Position numbers and translations under genes: made by a program
Notes under the pieces: generated by a model
Seen by the model: only the letters and a program-made list of their open reading frames with translations
What the model was told of the DNA's origin: nothing
Databases searched by the model: none
Shown: positions 1 to 12,660 of the stretch, one piece after another
Layout of the letters: each line of letters starts with the position of its first letter
Position numbering within the stretch: position 1 is the stretch's first letter
Source of the DNA: Crocodylus rhombifer
Taxonomy: Eukaryota; Chordata; Crocodylia; Crocodylidae
Assembly: GCA_038503035.1 (NCBI GenBank)
Contig: JAVSML010025176.1
Span: 1,144,792-1,208,791 of the forward strand
Length of the DNA stretch: 64,000 nt
Reading direction: 5' to 3'

Positions 1-1125
1 CTAACAAGTCAAAGTAGTGATTGGGAAGTGAATAAAGAGAATGGCAACAAAGTCCAGCAGTAACAAGAAAAAGTGACTGAATCATGGCAATTGAATGATG
101 GCTTGGGGTGGCTGTTTTGTCTACAAAAGAATGCTGGTTAAGTGATTTTAAGAAAGAAGGACTAGTTATATGTAAGCATCTCTCTCTCTCTCTCTCTGGT
201 GTGCAGATGAGGTAAATGGTATGTTTTTAAACAAATAATCCAGAAGAGACTGGGATAAAAATGCATGATACTGTAATACTGCCTCTATCCACTATGACCC
301 CCCTGCCACACACACACACACACACACACACAGAGTGGGCACTGCCTTCAAAATAAGTGTTGTATTTCTCATAACTTGTCCTTCACTTCTCAAAAACATA
401 AACAGCAAGCCTGTAATGTGCACACCTATTCCAACAGAACTTTTTATTATTTGGTTATTGGCTTAGATGTGGGATCCTCAGTGTATTGTATTAACATAAT
501 ATGATCTTGAAATAAGATGAAGACAAAATTAAGTAAATATGGATGCATTTTTTCCATAGTAATATTGAGATTTAGTTTGGGGGGGATTTTTTTACTAAAA
601 TAGTCAAGAGATTATTTCTCTTTTTTTGGTAGTCTGAAACTTTAAGCTATTTGAACTCATGGCTACATCCAACACCCACTAGAATCAAATGTTATGAAAC
701 CAAAAAATTGTGTAGCAGGATTACAAAACAGTTCACTTAAAATGACAACCTAAATCCAGTTCTGTGGCTCCTTTACACAATTGTCTCACAAAGTCAAAAC
801 CAAAATCACACAAATAATTAATCTGTAATGAAGAAAAAAATTAAACTAATTATTTTCTAAATATGAATGCAGAAAACCTTTTAATCTTTTTAATCTTTTA
901 TTAGTTATTCTATATCTGTTTTATAGCCACATTTTCCTTAGTTAAAGTTAATGGACCTGAACTAGTGTTTCTGCATGAACTGAATGACATGGTTCACCTT
1001 TCTTCTCAAATTTGTTACCTTGTCCAAATATACTTGCTGCAAGCTAAAAATGTGCCAGATGTTCTATGGAACTGTCCAACATGATAATTCAAGAATTACA
1101 CTTCATTTGACACTGTCCAACATGG
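1..1125. other. AT-rich DNA with two dinucleotide microsatellites
   Basis: I recognise no gene or named element here. There is a (TC)n tract at 179-197 and a (CA)n tract at 307-332, both uninterrupted. The rest is AT-rich with scattered short homopolymers, as expected of intergenic or intronic vertebrate DNA. No open frame longer than 60 codons occurs. Confidence 0.7.
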
Positions 1126-1305
1126 CTAGGGACAGAAGTTACACATAAATGAATTTTAACTGGCTTAAATCTGTAACAGAACATAAATTCAGTGCACATA
1201 ATCCAGTTTCAAAATGGCTGGAAATGGTTTAAGATAAACCTGGTTAAATGTAGTATCACACTTAACTGATCTGAATCAAACCAGTTTATGAAACTTCTGT
1301 CCCAG
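1126..1305. mobile_element. Small non-autonomous DNA transposon (MITE-like)
   Basis: The left end reads CTAGGGACAGAAGTT (1126-1140). The right end (1292-1305) is the reverse complement of CTGGGACAGAAGTT, so the ends form inverted repeats of about 14 bp with one indel. The interior has no coding frame and carries repeated AAACCAGTTT and GGTTTAA motifs, which can themselves pair. Size and structure fit a miniature inverted-repeat element. I could not fix a target duplication, so superfamily is unknown and the exact limits are approximate. Confidence 0.5.
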
Positions 1306-1320
1306 ACCCCTTCCTGATTC

Positions 1321-1835
1321 AAGTTAAATCAGAGTTGCCCAGCAGCCCAGCATGTTTCCAGCCCTAGGCTGGGCTATGCTGCCTGCTCTACCAGAGAAGG
1401 GTTGGGGAGGGGAGGGCTGGGGGAATGGGGAGGCAGGGACTGCTGTCCCCCTCCCCCCACCCCCAGGCAAACTCCAGCTGGGGTCTGGGTCCAGGGAGGG
1501 GGAGTTAAACACCCAGCTCAAACTTGCTGCTGGCTGCAACTGTGGACTACAAATCCCAGAGGCATGTGGAAGCATCCCCTGCCTGTGCCTGAAAGCAGGA
1601 AGAGGAAGTGATGAGCAACCCTTCAGTGTCTTGTTGCTGTGAGTCTGGACTGCAAATCCCAGAGATCTCAGGGGCAGCAGGAAGAGAAAGCCAACACAAA
1701 GCCAATGCTGGCTACCTGCCAGAAAGCCATGCTCTAGTGCCCCCGGCTTCTGGGCTGAGCTACTGCAGGCATGTGTCTGCATTTCCTGAATCTGAAGTAA
1801 ATGTGTGCCCAAGTTGTTTCACAGTTTAATCTCTG
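1321..1835. repeat. GC-rich repeat island with two ZNF143-like motifs
   Basis: This 500-bp stretch is much richer in GC than its flanks and contains C-rich and G-rich runs near 1440-1465. ACTACAAATCCCAGAGGCAT starts at 1546 and ACTGCAAATCCCAGAG starts at 1649. Both resemble the vertebrate ACTACAATTCCCAGCATGC motif bound by ZNF143, which is often carried by repeats. Overlapping frames on both strands are low-complexity and are not believed to be coding. It may be the interior of a DNA transposon. Confidence 0.4.
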
Positions 1836-2149
1836 TATTTTAGACTAACCCACAAAGACTGAATTGATTCAGCCTCACACTTCTTGACTGTCTGTACGTA
1901 GCCCAAGTAACGATTTGATGAAGTATGATTTTTTGGGTAAATGCAAAGGAAGGCAACTTTAAGTATTAATCATTAACTTCTCAATGACCCCAAATGTACA
2001 AAATACTACACCTTGTCACAACATGCCCTACTGATTTAGCGCCCCCACCAGAAGCCAAAAAAGTGAGATCTAAGGAGAATATTTGGGGAAGCACTGAGGT
2101 CCCAGAGGGGAAGGGAGCCAGGTGTCCAAAAAGAGTGGTTATTTCTTAA

Positions 2150-4038
2150 GGAGACAATCCTCCAAGCCCAAAGGGAGATAATCCCAACACAGATCAAAGG
2201 GAGCAGGAGGGCACAAAAGCCCCCATGGCTCACCAAAAGCATCCGGGAATGTCGCCCCCATGGCTCACCAAAAGCATCCGGGAATGTCTTCTAGCTAAAA
2301 AGGGAGGCGTACACCCAATGGAAGGGAGGTGCCATCACCAGGGAAGATTATACTGCAGGTGCTCGGGGATGCAGGGGGGCAGTCAGGAAGGCCAAGGCGG
2401 AGATGGAACTGGGACTAGCTTCCAAGATCAAGGACAACAAGAAGTCATTTTTTAAATACATAGGAAGCAAAAAGAAGGTACCAGGTAATGTGGGGCCCCT
2501 GCAAGACACGCTAGAAAATTTGGTCATCACACCAGACAACAAAGCTAACCTATTTAACAGCTTCTTTGCCTCCACTTTCCTGAGCAGGGACCAGATCAGC
2601 CCCCCCCCCCCCTCTGGCCCCAGGGGAGGCTCACCTAGACTAAGGGTCAGGGAGGATCTAGTCAGGGAACTTCTGGAGGGACTGGATGTATTTAAATCAG
2701 CTGGTCTGGATGATCTCCACCCCAGAGTGCTGAGGAAATTAGCTAAGGTCATTGCGGGACCCCTGGCACAGCTGTACGAGCACTCGTGGTGCTCTGGTAT
2801 GCTGCCAGAGAAATGGAAAAGGGCCAATGTGGTTCCCATCCTCAAAAAAGGGAGGAAGGAGGACCCGGGGAACTATAGGCCAGTAGTCTCACCTTGATCC
2901 TGGGGAAGCTTTTTGAGAGAATTATTCTGGCACATGTCCACAAGGGGCCAGCAGGGAAGATTATGCTTAGGGGCAACCAACATGGGTTCATTAGAGGCAG
3001 GTCCTGTCAGACCAACCTGGTGGCCTTCTATGACCAGGTCACCAAATCCTTAGATGTAGGGGTAGCAGTGGACATAGTATTTCTGGCCTTTGATACTGTC
3101 TCTCACCCTATTCTCATTAAGAAACTGGGGGGACTGTGGTGTCAACACCTACACAGTCAAATGGGTCGCCAACTGGCTGGAGGGCCACACCCAGACAGCG
3201 GTAGTGGATGGGTCATTTTCAACCTGGAGGGATGTGGGCAAAGGGGTTCTGCAGGGCTCGGTCCTTGGACCCATGCTGCCAACATCTTCATCAGTGACTT
3301 GGACGAGGGGGTAAAAAGCACCTTGTTCAAATTTTCTGATGACACAAAGATGTGGGGGGATGTGGGCATGCTAGAAGGGAGGAATAGGCTGCAATCAGAC
3401 CTAGACAGGTTACAGGGGTGGGCGGATGAGAATAGAATAGAATGTAACACCGACAAGTGCAAGGTGATACACGTGGGGAGGAAGAACTAGCAGCATACCT
3501 AGAGGCTGGAGAACTCCCTTCTCATCAGTACAGAGGCAGAAAAGGATCTTGGAGTCATCATTGGTGCCAAGATAAATATGGTCAGACAGTGTAGGGATGT
3601 AGTCAGGAAGGCCAACCGCACCTTGTCATGCATTCACAGATACATGTCAAGCAGCTCCAGGGAGGTGATACTCCTCCTCTATGTGGCACTGGTCAGGCCG
3701 CAGCTGGAGTATTGCATCCAGTTCTGGGTGCTGCACTTCAAGAGGGATGTGGACAACATGGAGAGGGTCCAGAGGAGGGCCACTTGCATGATCAGGGGCA
3801 GCAGGGCAGCCCCTATGAGGACAGGCTACAGGACCTGAACCTGTTCAGCCTCCATAAGAGAAGGCTGAGGGGGGATCTAGTGGCCATTTACAAACTAGTC
3901 AGAGGGGACCAGCAGGTTTTGAGGGAGTCCCTGTTTCCCCAAGCACTACCAGGAGTGACTAGAAATAACTGTCACAAGCTGGCAGAGGGTAAATTCAGAT
4001 TAGACATCAAGAGGCGCTATTTCACTGTCGGTGGCTAG
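2150..4038 (+). pseudogene. CR1 ORF2 reverse transcriptase, broken (copy A)
   Basis: ORF2 RT remnant of CR1 copy A, spread over several frames: roughly 2403-2897, 2894-3490, 3578-3838 and 3628-4038. Recognisable in order are the linker with SKIKDNKKSFFKYIGSKKK-type sequence, GNYRPVVSP (RT block 1), GNQHGFIRGRSCQTNL, FDTVSHPILIKKL and the catalytic box FSDDTKMWGDV. The two catalytic aspartates of that box are retained. The C-terminal part has YCIQFWVLHFKRDVDNMERV and ends with RRYFTVGG. A 35-bp tandem duplication at 2220-2289 shifts the frame near the start. Several later indels do the same. RT would normally prime reverse transcription of the element RNA at a nicked target. This copy cannot make the protein. 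Confidence 0.9.
2220..2289. repeat. 35-bp tandem duplication inside CR1 copy A
   Basis: Two adjacent 35-bp units (2220-2254 and 2255-2289) are identical except for the last base. Each begins CCCCCATGGCTCACC and ends near GGGAATGTC. The period is not a multiple of three, so the second unit shifts the ORF2 reading frame. The identity implies a duplication later than most of the element's point mutations. Confidence 0.95.
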
Positions 4039-4213
4039 GGTCTAGAACCAACTTCCAAGTGAAGTGGTGCTGGGTCCTACTTTGGGGATCCTTAAGACAA
4101 GGAGTGACAATTACCTTAATGGGGTCATTTGAAAGTACTTTTTCTTGCCATGGCAGGGGGTCGGACCTGATGATCTGCTCATGTCCCTGCCAAGCCTAAG
4201 TATGAAACCACAT

Positions 4214-7200
4214 ACATATATACAAACTGCTTATTCATAAAGAAGTGTTTTATGCAGGATGAATTTAGCCTATTTAATGGATAAAAAGAAATAACTTTTG
4301 AACAAAATGAGGGGCACAAGCTAATCTAGCCATTTATGCAGATTCTCATTTCTGCATTAATCTGCATAATAAATGAGTAAAGCAATTCCCATAGCAACCT
4401 TTCACCATATGATGCACATGCTACTCATGAAATACAAAAACACCTTTTATAAGAAAATGATTGTAGCTTTTACACTTAAAAGCAATGTTTTCCAGGACGC
4501 ATGACATTTTCCTATTTTTACACTCATTTTGTGACTTTTCTATCAATCAATCAATCGGTCAATCAAATTTAAATGAATAAAATAGTCTTCATGCAAAAAC
4601 CTCAGAGCAGTGTGCAAATTCAATATAAAAATAAATGCAGTCAAGCATTAATAGACTAGGATGCACATTTTTGCCTTTCAAATATTAAAATGCATTAAAA
4701 GAAAAAAGAAGGATAACTGAAAAACGTATGGTGAAGGAAAGCACAGCCGGTAAGAAGTTCACTTGAAAAAAATGGCTGACATGACTAGTTTCCCTCAACA
4801 AGGCCATTTGCTTTGCCTCTTGCAGCACAGTCAAATGTTTATTTCTTACAGCTGACTGCATGCTATCCCATGCACACGTGCCTGATCTAGAGCCTACGAA
4901 GCGGGGGCTTTCATTGCGATAAATGTCTACCAGCAATGTCCACACACTGCCATTATTCCATTTATGTCTGAAACATCTGAAAAGTTCCTTAAGTTCTTAC
5001 AAGCAGAATAGGACCTTTTTTTCAAAATCAGACCTATCACAAGCACACAGGCTCTCACATAGTTCTAAAGAAACTCACCATTTAATATTTTTTTTAAATG
5101 AAGTAAGCTTGGGTTTCCAGGCCTCAGTGTACCATGAACAAAGGTTGCTCCTCACATGGAAGAAGTAGAGATTTTTTTCATCACTGAAATCATAATGCTA
5201 ATGTAACTATGGTAACACGGTATCTTTTAACTATTTTGTTAGAGAATATTTTGGCTGAGTAGACAAATCCCTGTGTTCCCTGAAAAACTCTATATCATTT
5301 CACATTCACTGGAGTGACATTTATTGCAATAAGAAGCAGCTATTTCCCCTCACCTTAACTACTCAGTTACTTCTGTAGATGTTTGCAGTCCTTGTCCACA
5401 CCCCCAAAGAGCAAAGGGTAATCAAAACAGATGCATCTAAATTGTTTATTACTTGATTTTTCCCCTCAGAAATCAACAATAATATCACAGCATTAATTTT
5501 ACCACAAATTGTTACTATTTAGGAGCACTGAAATGCAGGACTGGAATGGACTGAGTTACTAAGTCCAGTGCTTGCTTTTACAGGCAACAATTTGTCTAAC
5601 AGGTCCACAAGATAGTCCAACCTCTCCCACACATCACAGCCAAAAGGCATACTATCATAAATGAGTGCCACAGGTTAAAAACACGAGACACGGACACCAC
5701 CAATACATCCAATGCAGAGGAATTTTTTTAGGTTAATATACACTCAGACAACCCCATGCTACCCTAGAAGGCAAAAATCTGTCCAGAAGAAATTCCCTTC
5801 TCCCAATCTGGCAATCTGATCCTCCTGAATGAATAAACTCTCCAGCCAAGCCCCTTAGAGGCTTCTAAATACAATTAAGAAATACCTGTGCACCCCAGCT
5901 AAACTCCCACTTCTAAATGTAAGAAATAGCCAGTGCCTCAAAATGACTTGAAAAAAATCTAGAAGCCAAATAAAGCATTCAAGATGAAGAAAAACAATGT
6001 CTGCTGCACCTCACAGAAGACCAACAGAACCCCTGAAGCATGGCACCACCAGATGCTTCCTCCATGGACACTAACCTTCCTTTCGAACCCACAATATAGA
6101 AAACAAAGACTTGAACCCATCTGTAACCTGAATATTTCTCCAGGAATACTGTAATACACCCCAGTCCTAAATCACAATTTATTAAAACATAAGATCTTCT
6201 CTAATTTACTTCCGCTTGATTTCTTCTTTGTTTTTTATTATATCCTTCAGTGGCTGTCTGACTTTATATTTCACCACCCTTCTCCCACCCCCACTGCCTT
6301 TCCACCTCTCATTTCTTTACCTTCCCATTAACTTTCCATCTTCCAACTTCATGTTCATGTCCCTGCCCCCAATACCTCTTTCACATGCCCACCCACACCT
6401 AGAGTAGGGATAGATGCCTGCCCTGGCTCACCAGCCCTGTAGTGGTAACTCACAGCTGTAGCTCCTAGTCAGGAGCCTTCCTGCCAGCCCGCTAGTGGTA
6501 TGTCATAGCTGTTAGAAAGCCAAAGAATGTTCTTAGCCTTAAGATGAGCCTGCTCCAAACTTGAGCTAGCACTAACACCTATCAACATTTGAGCAGCTCA
6601 AAGTGCAATGTATAACAAGGATTTTAAGAATGCCATTTCTAAGAGAGCCTAAAATTGGCCTAACTCCGCTCCCAGAGAAATCAGCGGCAAAACTCCCATG
6701 GAGTTAAATGGGAAAGATTCTAACCAAACCTAAGCACTTTTCAAAATCCTACATACGCTCAGCCTCTGTGAAACATTTTATAGATTCCAGACTCTGGACT
6801 CTTGCAATCTGCTTTAGTTTGCTCCCCCAAACCCTATTTTTGGAGAAGACAAGGGCACCAGTGGGAAGCAGCCTGAACAGAGAGGCAATCCCCAGACACA
6901 CGGAGGAAAGAGGTCTTCAGGAAATGCTCTGTGCTCCCAACACCCCTGCAAGTGAACCAGGACTGTGAGTGACAGATGCAATTGCAAACATAGCCCGTAG
7001 CCACCTTCAAGAGGAGGGGGCATGCTCTCCACCCTTCCTCCCCTACAGGCAGCCAGTGGTACTTGACAGCATCCATCAACTCCTGGCAGGGAAGAGGACA
7101 AGCTGTCTTTAACAACCACTATTCCAGTAGTAAGTGTCAAACACAGCCCCTCACCTCCTCTCCCCTCACAGTAGCAGGGATGGCAGCTGTGCCCACTGGT

Positions 7201-8940
7201 GCCACAGCTGCTGTGAGAGCACCAGCAATAGCTCATATTCTTGCAGTGGCATTGTCACAGAGACATGGCTCTTGTGGGCTCTCTTGCTTCAGCATGGCAG
7301 CAAGCAAGGCTTTCTAACTGGTCACTGAGGCAAGCTATCACAGAGCCATCTTTTCTCCCTCCCTGTCCCTTGGAGGCATGCTGCAGAAGAATGGAGGACT
7401 GTGGGCTGCTGAGGGCTTCTCACAGTGTTTCATGTAACTACATGGACGTGCCATGTTGTACCACAAAGCATCCTGGTACAAAAAATAATTCTTCTCTGAA
7501 AGAGGAGCGTTTATGTGACAAATCTACCAATTTCGTGTTCCACATCTCTCCAGTACGTTTTTGTAGAACACAAGCATGTTTGTAGCACTACATATGTAAT
7601 ATCTGTTCCATGGTCAAAGTATAACAAATAAGGAGGGTGAAATCCTGCTTGCTTAATTGAAGCAGAGTTCTGTTCATTCTATTGCCTGCAATGAGGCGGT
7701 CTGCTTGACTTGAGTAAGGTTTAACTCTTAAATTCTAATATTAAAAATATTAGAAAATACACGTTCTAGAGATCCAAATAAACTTATTAGAAATGTCACA
7801 AACCATCAATTTGCAAGGATGGGAAAATACTTTGCCTCTGAATAAATCTACATACTCTTACATCTTCACAAGGTTTGACTAAATCTAGCGGTCTTTGCAC
7901 TGTTTTTCCAGGAGTCTTCACTACTGAACAATTACAGTAATAGGTAACTATGTTCAGATAAGCCTCTAGATGCTTATCTAATGGTTATCTAACCTTCTTT
8001 CATCTTATTTCACAATTTTCCCCTAACCTTATGAATTACCTCTTCAGGGTGAAAGTCTACATCACATATTTATCCTTTCTACTAGTCAGTTCATAAATAT
8101 GTGCCCGACCAGGGCCTCATATCCTTTTCTGGTCTTCACAATTACTGAGAAAATACAGATTTTTTATCGATATACCTTCCTTTACATTGTCATGTCTGGC
8201 TAGATCACACAGTCCATGCTGATCCAAGGCTGGGTGAATTACAAGGAAAAAATTCAAAAAGGGCTTATTTTTATTGTTTGCTCTACCAAAGTCAGAAAAT
8301 CTTTGACAAAAACTTATTACGACAAACTCCATATTCTCTCTTTTAGGAAACACAGTTCAGTCATTCAAGTGTAAAACATGTATTTTAATCCACAATAAGT
8401 ACTTATTTTAATGTAGCCTTAACTAGGGGGCTCCTAGGGTACCTTCATAATATTGCATGTGAAAAGGATCAGAAGTATTAGGATAAGATGTTTTACACTG
8501 TTTGACTGTAATAAACTCATATTGGTTACAATATGAAGAGAGATATTTTTCTGCATCAGGTATCTGTATCCTTTGTAGTACTTTACTTTTCCCTACTGCA
8601 ATATTTCTAAGATCTGGACTGCAAACAATATCAGTAGGAAATATATTTATTTCAATTCCCTTATTTCTATTCTCAGAGTTACTTGAATAGAATGGAAAGA
8701 CTCTCCATTTAAAAATTTAAAAACTTTTGAACATTACTGATAATTCTGGACTATGCATCTTGCTTCCACTGTTGTGTAAATATATATGTAGCAAGTGGTG
8801 TTCATTAGAAGAAAAATGTGTTTCTTTTTTTAATTTCAGCTCTTGTTCCTAGAACAGTGCTTGTCCAATATTGAGAGATTCCAACTACCCTCTATTTAGA
8901 AGTATCCATTTCTTCAGCACCCCAAAAAGCCAGAGACAAA
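4214..8940. other. No recognised gene or repeat (4.7 kb)
   Basis: This stretch is mostly AT-rich single-copy-looking DNA. A short imperfect (AATC)n run lies near 4543-4567. The frames at 6814-7585 on both strands lie in a moderately GC-richer patch (6.85-7.45 kb). They have no family motifs and no splice-site framing that I can support. I see nothing else here. Confidence 0.5.
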
Positions 8941-8944
8941 TCTT

Positions 8945-9560
8945 TTGAAAAATGTAGGTAAAAACACTCAACAACAACTGGAAAAAGAAAACAAAAATAC
9001 CATGTCTTATACCACATATAAATTAGGAAGGCAGATGTGGTACATCACATTAAAAAGGAATAATAAAAACGACATTAGGGAGATTGTTTTGAAAGATGGT
9101 TATAGGCCCCTACAGGGAATTGGACAGGGATGTGTAAAAGGTCTTGAGAGATTTTAGTAGCAGTGGAAACTGAGTAATCATGAAAGACTTCAATTTCCCC
9201 TGTATAGAATATGTAACTAATCTATATTATACAAGAGTATTATACAGAAATATTAAATAATAATTTATATTATAGAGGGTTATTATATAGGTGAACTGAA
9301 ATAATGTTATGGATTACTGGATAACCAAAGAATAGCTAAGAGCTGCCAGTGAGAAGCAGCTGTGGAAAAAAAAGTGAAATCCTAGGCCGGGTATTAGGTG
9401 TGGTATAAGTAGTAGAGACAAGGAGGTACTAGTAATTTTCATTCTTCTTGATGGTAAGACCCTATCAAGAATACTTGTCTACATTTCTGGTCACCAATGT
9501 TCAAAAAACATTAATTTAAACTGGAAAAAGTTTGAAAAAAGAGGATCCGATTAAGAATGT
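8945..9560 (+). pseudogene. Ancient CR1-like LINE relic
   Basis: Plus-strand fragments recall CR1 ORF2, though they are heavily decayed. The first is a stretch ending in NHERLQFPLYRIC-like sequence (9180-9230), which resembles the endonuclease-type phrase for 'GDFNFP'. The second is FWSPMFKKH-like sequence at about 9487-9515, followed by an EKV-like run. It matches the CR1 C-terminal phrase for 'QFWSPHLKKDIEKLEKVQRR'. The order is right but the distance between them is short, so there are internal deletions. Many stops are present. The subfamily cannot be given. Confidence 0.4.
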
Positions 9561-9599
9561 CTTGCATTAAAAAGTTTGTCTAACTTTATCTTGACTATA

Positions 9600-10475
9600 C
9601 AGTTGGTTCATTTCCAATATTATAAAAGCTTAAGTCTGTTTGCCTGTCTGTCTGTCCGTAATGCTTTATACACTTTCTGATTGGCTGACAAACAGAGCAG
9701 CCTCACCCCCCCTTACCTGCAGGTGGTAAGGATGGAGCGGGGGGGAAGGGGGTAGGCCACTGGAGCTGGCGTTGCCCCCCCCACTTACACCTTGCAGGTG
9801 ACAGCAGCAGCACAGGAGGGGAGCGGGGTTGGGATGCTGCAGACACGTCCAGGCCATGGCTCTGGCCTCAGGCCGCCCCTCCTCCCTTCAATCACTGCCT
9901 TCAGGGCCTGACATGGGNNNNNNNNNNAGCCAACCTGTAGCCCCCCTCCCAGCACTGCAACCACGTGCCCTGCCCCTACCACCCCAGCCCCAACCCTGAC
10001 CCAGCCCTCCCTGCCGAGAAGAGGCCAACACAGCCCCCAGCCCACAATAGGCAGCCACCCTCACCCCATTAACAAATCCGGGGGGGGCACATGCTCCCCA
10101 TACCTCCCCCTTGGGGGGGGTGTAGTGGTGAGCTGTCCCCCTCACCCCCCAGACAAGCCACCCATGGCTATGTCCCATGTCCCGTCCTGCCCCAGCACCT
10201 GCCCCTGCCCCATTCCCTCTCTCATTTTGGGGGTCCCAATCTGCACCCCCACACTCCTTCCCTCCCCATGCCCCCCCCACAGGCTTCCCCACCAGATGCT
10301 GCTCTCCAAGCTGCCAGGCTGCACTCCTGGCTGTGTGCATGGTGCCGCTGGCATTTATCAGTGACATTATCAGTCACATTGGCCAAAAAGGGCTGATTGC
10401 TAATAATATCAATTTTCCTTTTGTCAGTGCCAATATGATGTGGACTGATATATCTATGCACCTCTAGTCCTGGAG
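9600..10475. repeat. GC-rich interspersed repeat with (CTGT)n start
   Basis: The stretch opens with a CTGT-type tetranucleotide run (about 9639-9658). It continues through a C-rich core and ends with an AT-rich segment of short palindromic ATCAGTCACATT and TGCCAATATGATG-type phrases. An abrupt change in base composition marks both sides. Frames of 60 to 160 codons on both strands are proline-, glycine- or cysteine-rich low-complexity translations and are not accepted as genes. Likely a transposon or composite repeat. Superfamily not determined. Confidence 0.45.
9918..9927. other. Assembly gap (10 N)
   Basis: Ten consecutive N characters lie inside the GC-rich repeat core. The true length of the missing sequence is unknown. 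Frames translated across it contain X and cannot be trusted. Confidence 0.99.
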
Positions 10476-10945
10476 GCCCCTTGCACTCCTATGTTCATAA
10501 ACCTACAAGTGAAGCTAAAAGCTTGGAATCAAGTTTGCATATAAAAGAACATGAAAAGTCTTTTCACTGCCATTTCTTCTGCTATTTATACCTGCAAAAC
10601 CTACAGTTAAAAGCCAATTTCATTTACAAAAGCAGAAAAATAGCACCTCAAATATGTCATGCAGATCAAGAGTATTGTCACTTCTTCCATTTGTTTCCTT
10701 ACTAATATACAAAAATTCAGTAGTTTTAAACAGGTTTCTTGAATATTGCTATGGATCTTCTGTGTATTTGATTTCATTCTGAAATACTCTGTCACTGACC
10801 AGTCAAACAGTGACCGCAGTAATATCATAGTCATTTCTTACCTGTATAACCACAGACACAAGATGGGACAGAGTTTACATCTTTTACAAACTTTTACCAT
10901 CACAAAAAAAAAAATAGTACACAAATTCTTTCTTCTGCTCATAAT

Positions 10946-11055
10946 ACACACACAGACACACACACACATATATGTATGTATCTCTGTGTGTGTGTGTATA
11001 TATATATATATATGTATATACATACAATTTGTGCATACACACATATACACTTACA
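10946..11055. repeat. Compound CA/TG/TA microsatellite, self-complementary
   Basis: A (CA)n tract is followed within about 20 bases by a (TG)n tract, then (TA)n and TATGTATATACATAC. The CA and TG arms are complementary, so the locus can fold into a hairpin. Open frames on both strands here are repeat translations. Confidence 0.95.
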
Positions 11056-11729
11056 TATAATGACAGACCACCACATTCTCCAGTTTTGCATAATTTCATG
11101 CTTGAGGAATAAATTCCAGAAAATATTAACCACCCACAGAGATCACCTTGACATGCTTTTGCTGTAGAAAATAGAACATTATACAAACTATTGAACCCTA
11201 AAGCATACTCAAAACATCACATCTTATTTGTAAAATTTACAGAAGGAATAATACAATCACTAAGGACATTTAAAATAGGATGTGTTATATTCATTTTAAC
11301 CATACAAAATGCCCCCCCACCTCCCAAACACACATACGCACATTTTTGGAACAGGTTTCTAGAATTCTGAAAATACCTATTGGCCAAATTCTGTTCTGTT
11401 CATGTAAATTCAAAAGTATAAGTCTCCCCTGTCTGTATAAACATTTATTCCTCTGAAATGACCTAACAATACAAAAAACACTGGAAAATAATGTTCCAGT
11501 CTGTCGTCATATGATTATTTATTTACATTCAAGTCACAAATCCCAACTCCCTTGAATTATTTGAGTTTTTTTCTTTAAATCTTATTTAGCTTAAGCTCTG
11601 TCTTCTTCTGGAACTGAAGAAGAACATTTTTTTTTTTTTTGCCAGAAATCTTATCTAACATCTCTCTCAACTCTACAGTTGGTTCAATAAAAGATATCAC
11701 TAAAAATACCCTTGCCTATCAAGAACAAG

Positions 11730-12660
11730 GTATCTAGAACTAAGGTCCCCTCTACATGTTACAGTTATCATGCAATTGACTGGTTAATAGCACAATTACC
11801 TGGAGATAAGTTCCACATGCAAAGTACGTATCACACAATAAAAAGCTCCACAACCAGCTATGAAGTTAGACCTAGAAAATGTAAACTAACTTTATAGCTA
11901 GTGGCAGAGTCTCTCCTGTGCCTGGGAGCCCCATTAACTGATGGGGCTCCCAGCAGCAATGGTATACTATGCACAGCTGAGGGGACTCTCAGCCCTAGCA
12001 GCTGTCATTTTCATTCCTGTCAGTACCGGCCCTAGAATCCTGCAGCTGTGGGTGCTGTACGCTGGGACCCAGCAGCCAAAGAGGTGTTGCTTCCCTGCAG
12101 GGGTGTAAAACCCCTGAGACTTGGGAATCATGGCTGCCATGATCACCTATCCCTTGGAGTTTCAGGCATCCCCTTAAGCTAGGAGGTCATGGCAGCCACG
12201 ATCCCTGAGCCCCATGGGGTTTCAGGCACCCAAAAGGCTGGCAGATCATGGCAGCTGCAATGCTCAGCCACGATCCCTGAGCCCCATGGGGTTTCAGGCA
12301 CCCATAAGGCTACAGGATCATGGCAGTCATGAGCCCCCAGCCTCAAGGGTTTCATGCACCCCCAAGGCTGGGGAATCACAGTACCCAAGATCCCCCATTT
12401 CTGGGGGTATATGGGGTGCCCCTGTGACTGGGAGTCCCCTCAGCAGAGGGGCCTTCAGCAGCCGGAGCTTGCTTTTTGCCAGTGCAGGGGGAGCCTAGGA
12501 TTGGGCTCCTCCTACACCAGCAATAAAACAGGATGGAATCCAATTCATGATCCAATAATCACACTTCCTGTCCATGCACATGTGGCATAGGAGGCGCAAC
12601 TGTGTGGATCATGCATTAGATCCCATTGTGCCTTTATCTGCCTGTACAGACAGGTCCAAA
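11730..12660. repeat. Probable composite repeat around a minisatellite
   Basis: Composition shifts sharply to GC-rich at about 11900 and back to AT-rich after about 12660. Within it, GGGAGCCCCATTAACTGATG (11926-11945) and the following GGGGCTCCCAGCAG form a short inverted repeat. Frames across this block are repeat translations. The block may be the interior of a non-autonomous transposon, but I could not pair its ends. Confidence 0.35.
12118..12400. repeat. Degenerate minisatellite, about 4 units of 55-75 bp
   Basis: Units share GATCCCTGAGCCCCATGGGG, then TTTCAGGCACCCA, an AAGGCT-like step and ATCATGGCAGC. Two central units (about 12199-12240 and 12270-12312) are nearly identical and the outer ones have drifted. 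Unit length varies by internal indels. It gives rise to the repetitive frame on the minus strand at 12179-12388. Confidence 0.8.

Larger units (their letters stand above)
2040..4213 (+). mobile_element. CR1 LINE, 5'-truncated copy A
   Basis: A plus-strand CR1 non-LTR retrotransposon. It begins inside ORF2, in the linker between endonuclease and RT, and runs through the RT domain to a 3' end near TAAGTATGAAAC at about 4213. The upstream half of ORF2 and ORF1 are absent, as is usual for CR1, which is generally 5'-truncated and lacks clear target duplications. Just before the end it carries the typical CR1 3' phrase GATGATCTGCTCATGTCCCT (4163-4182). Frameshifts show that the copy is dead. The 5' limit is approximate because the divergent start grades into flanking DNA. 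Confidence 0.9.

Noticed and set aside
2403..4038. A possibly functional or domesticated CR1 reverse transcriptase
   Set aside because: Multiple frameshifts and a tandem duplication break it. The retained FSDDTK box alone does not indicate function.
9888..10396. Proline- and glycine-rich frames up to 159 codons
   Set aside because: One crosses the N gap. All are low-complexity translations of C/G-rich repeat DNA.
12118..12400. CRISPR-like array of repeats and spacers
   Set aside because: The units are adjacent, variable in length and lack unique spacers, and the genome is a vertebrate's. It is a degenerate minisatellite.
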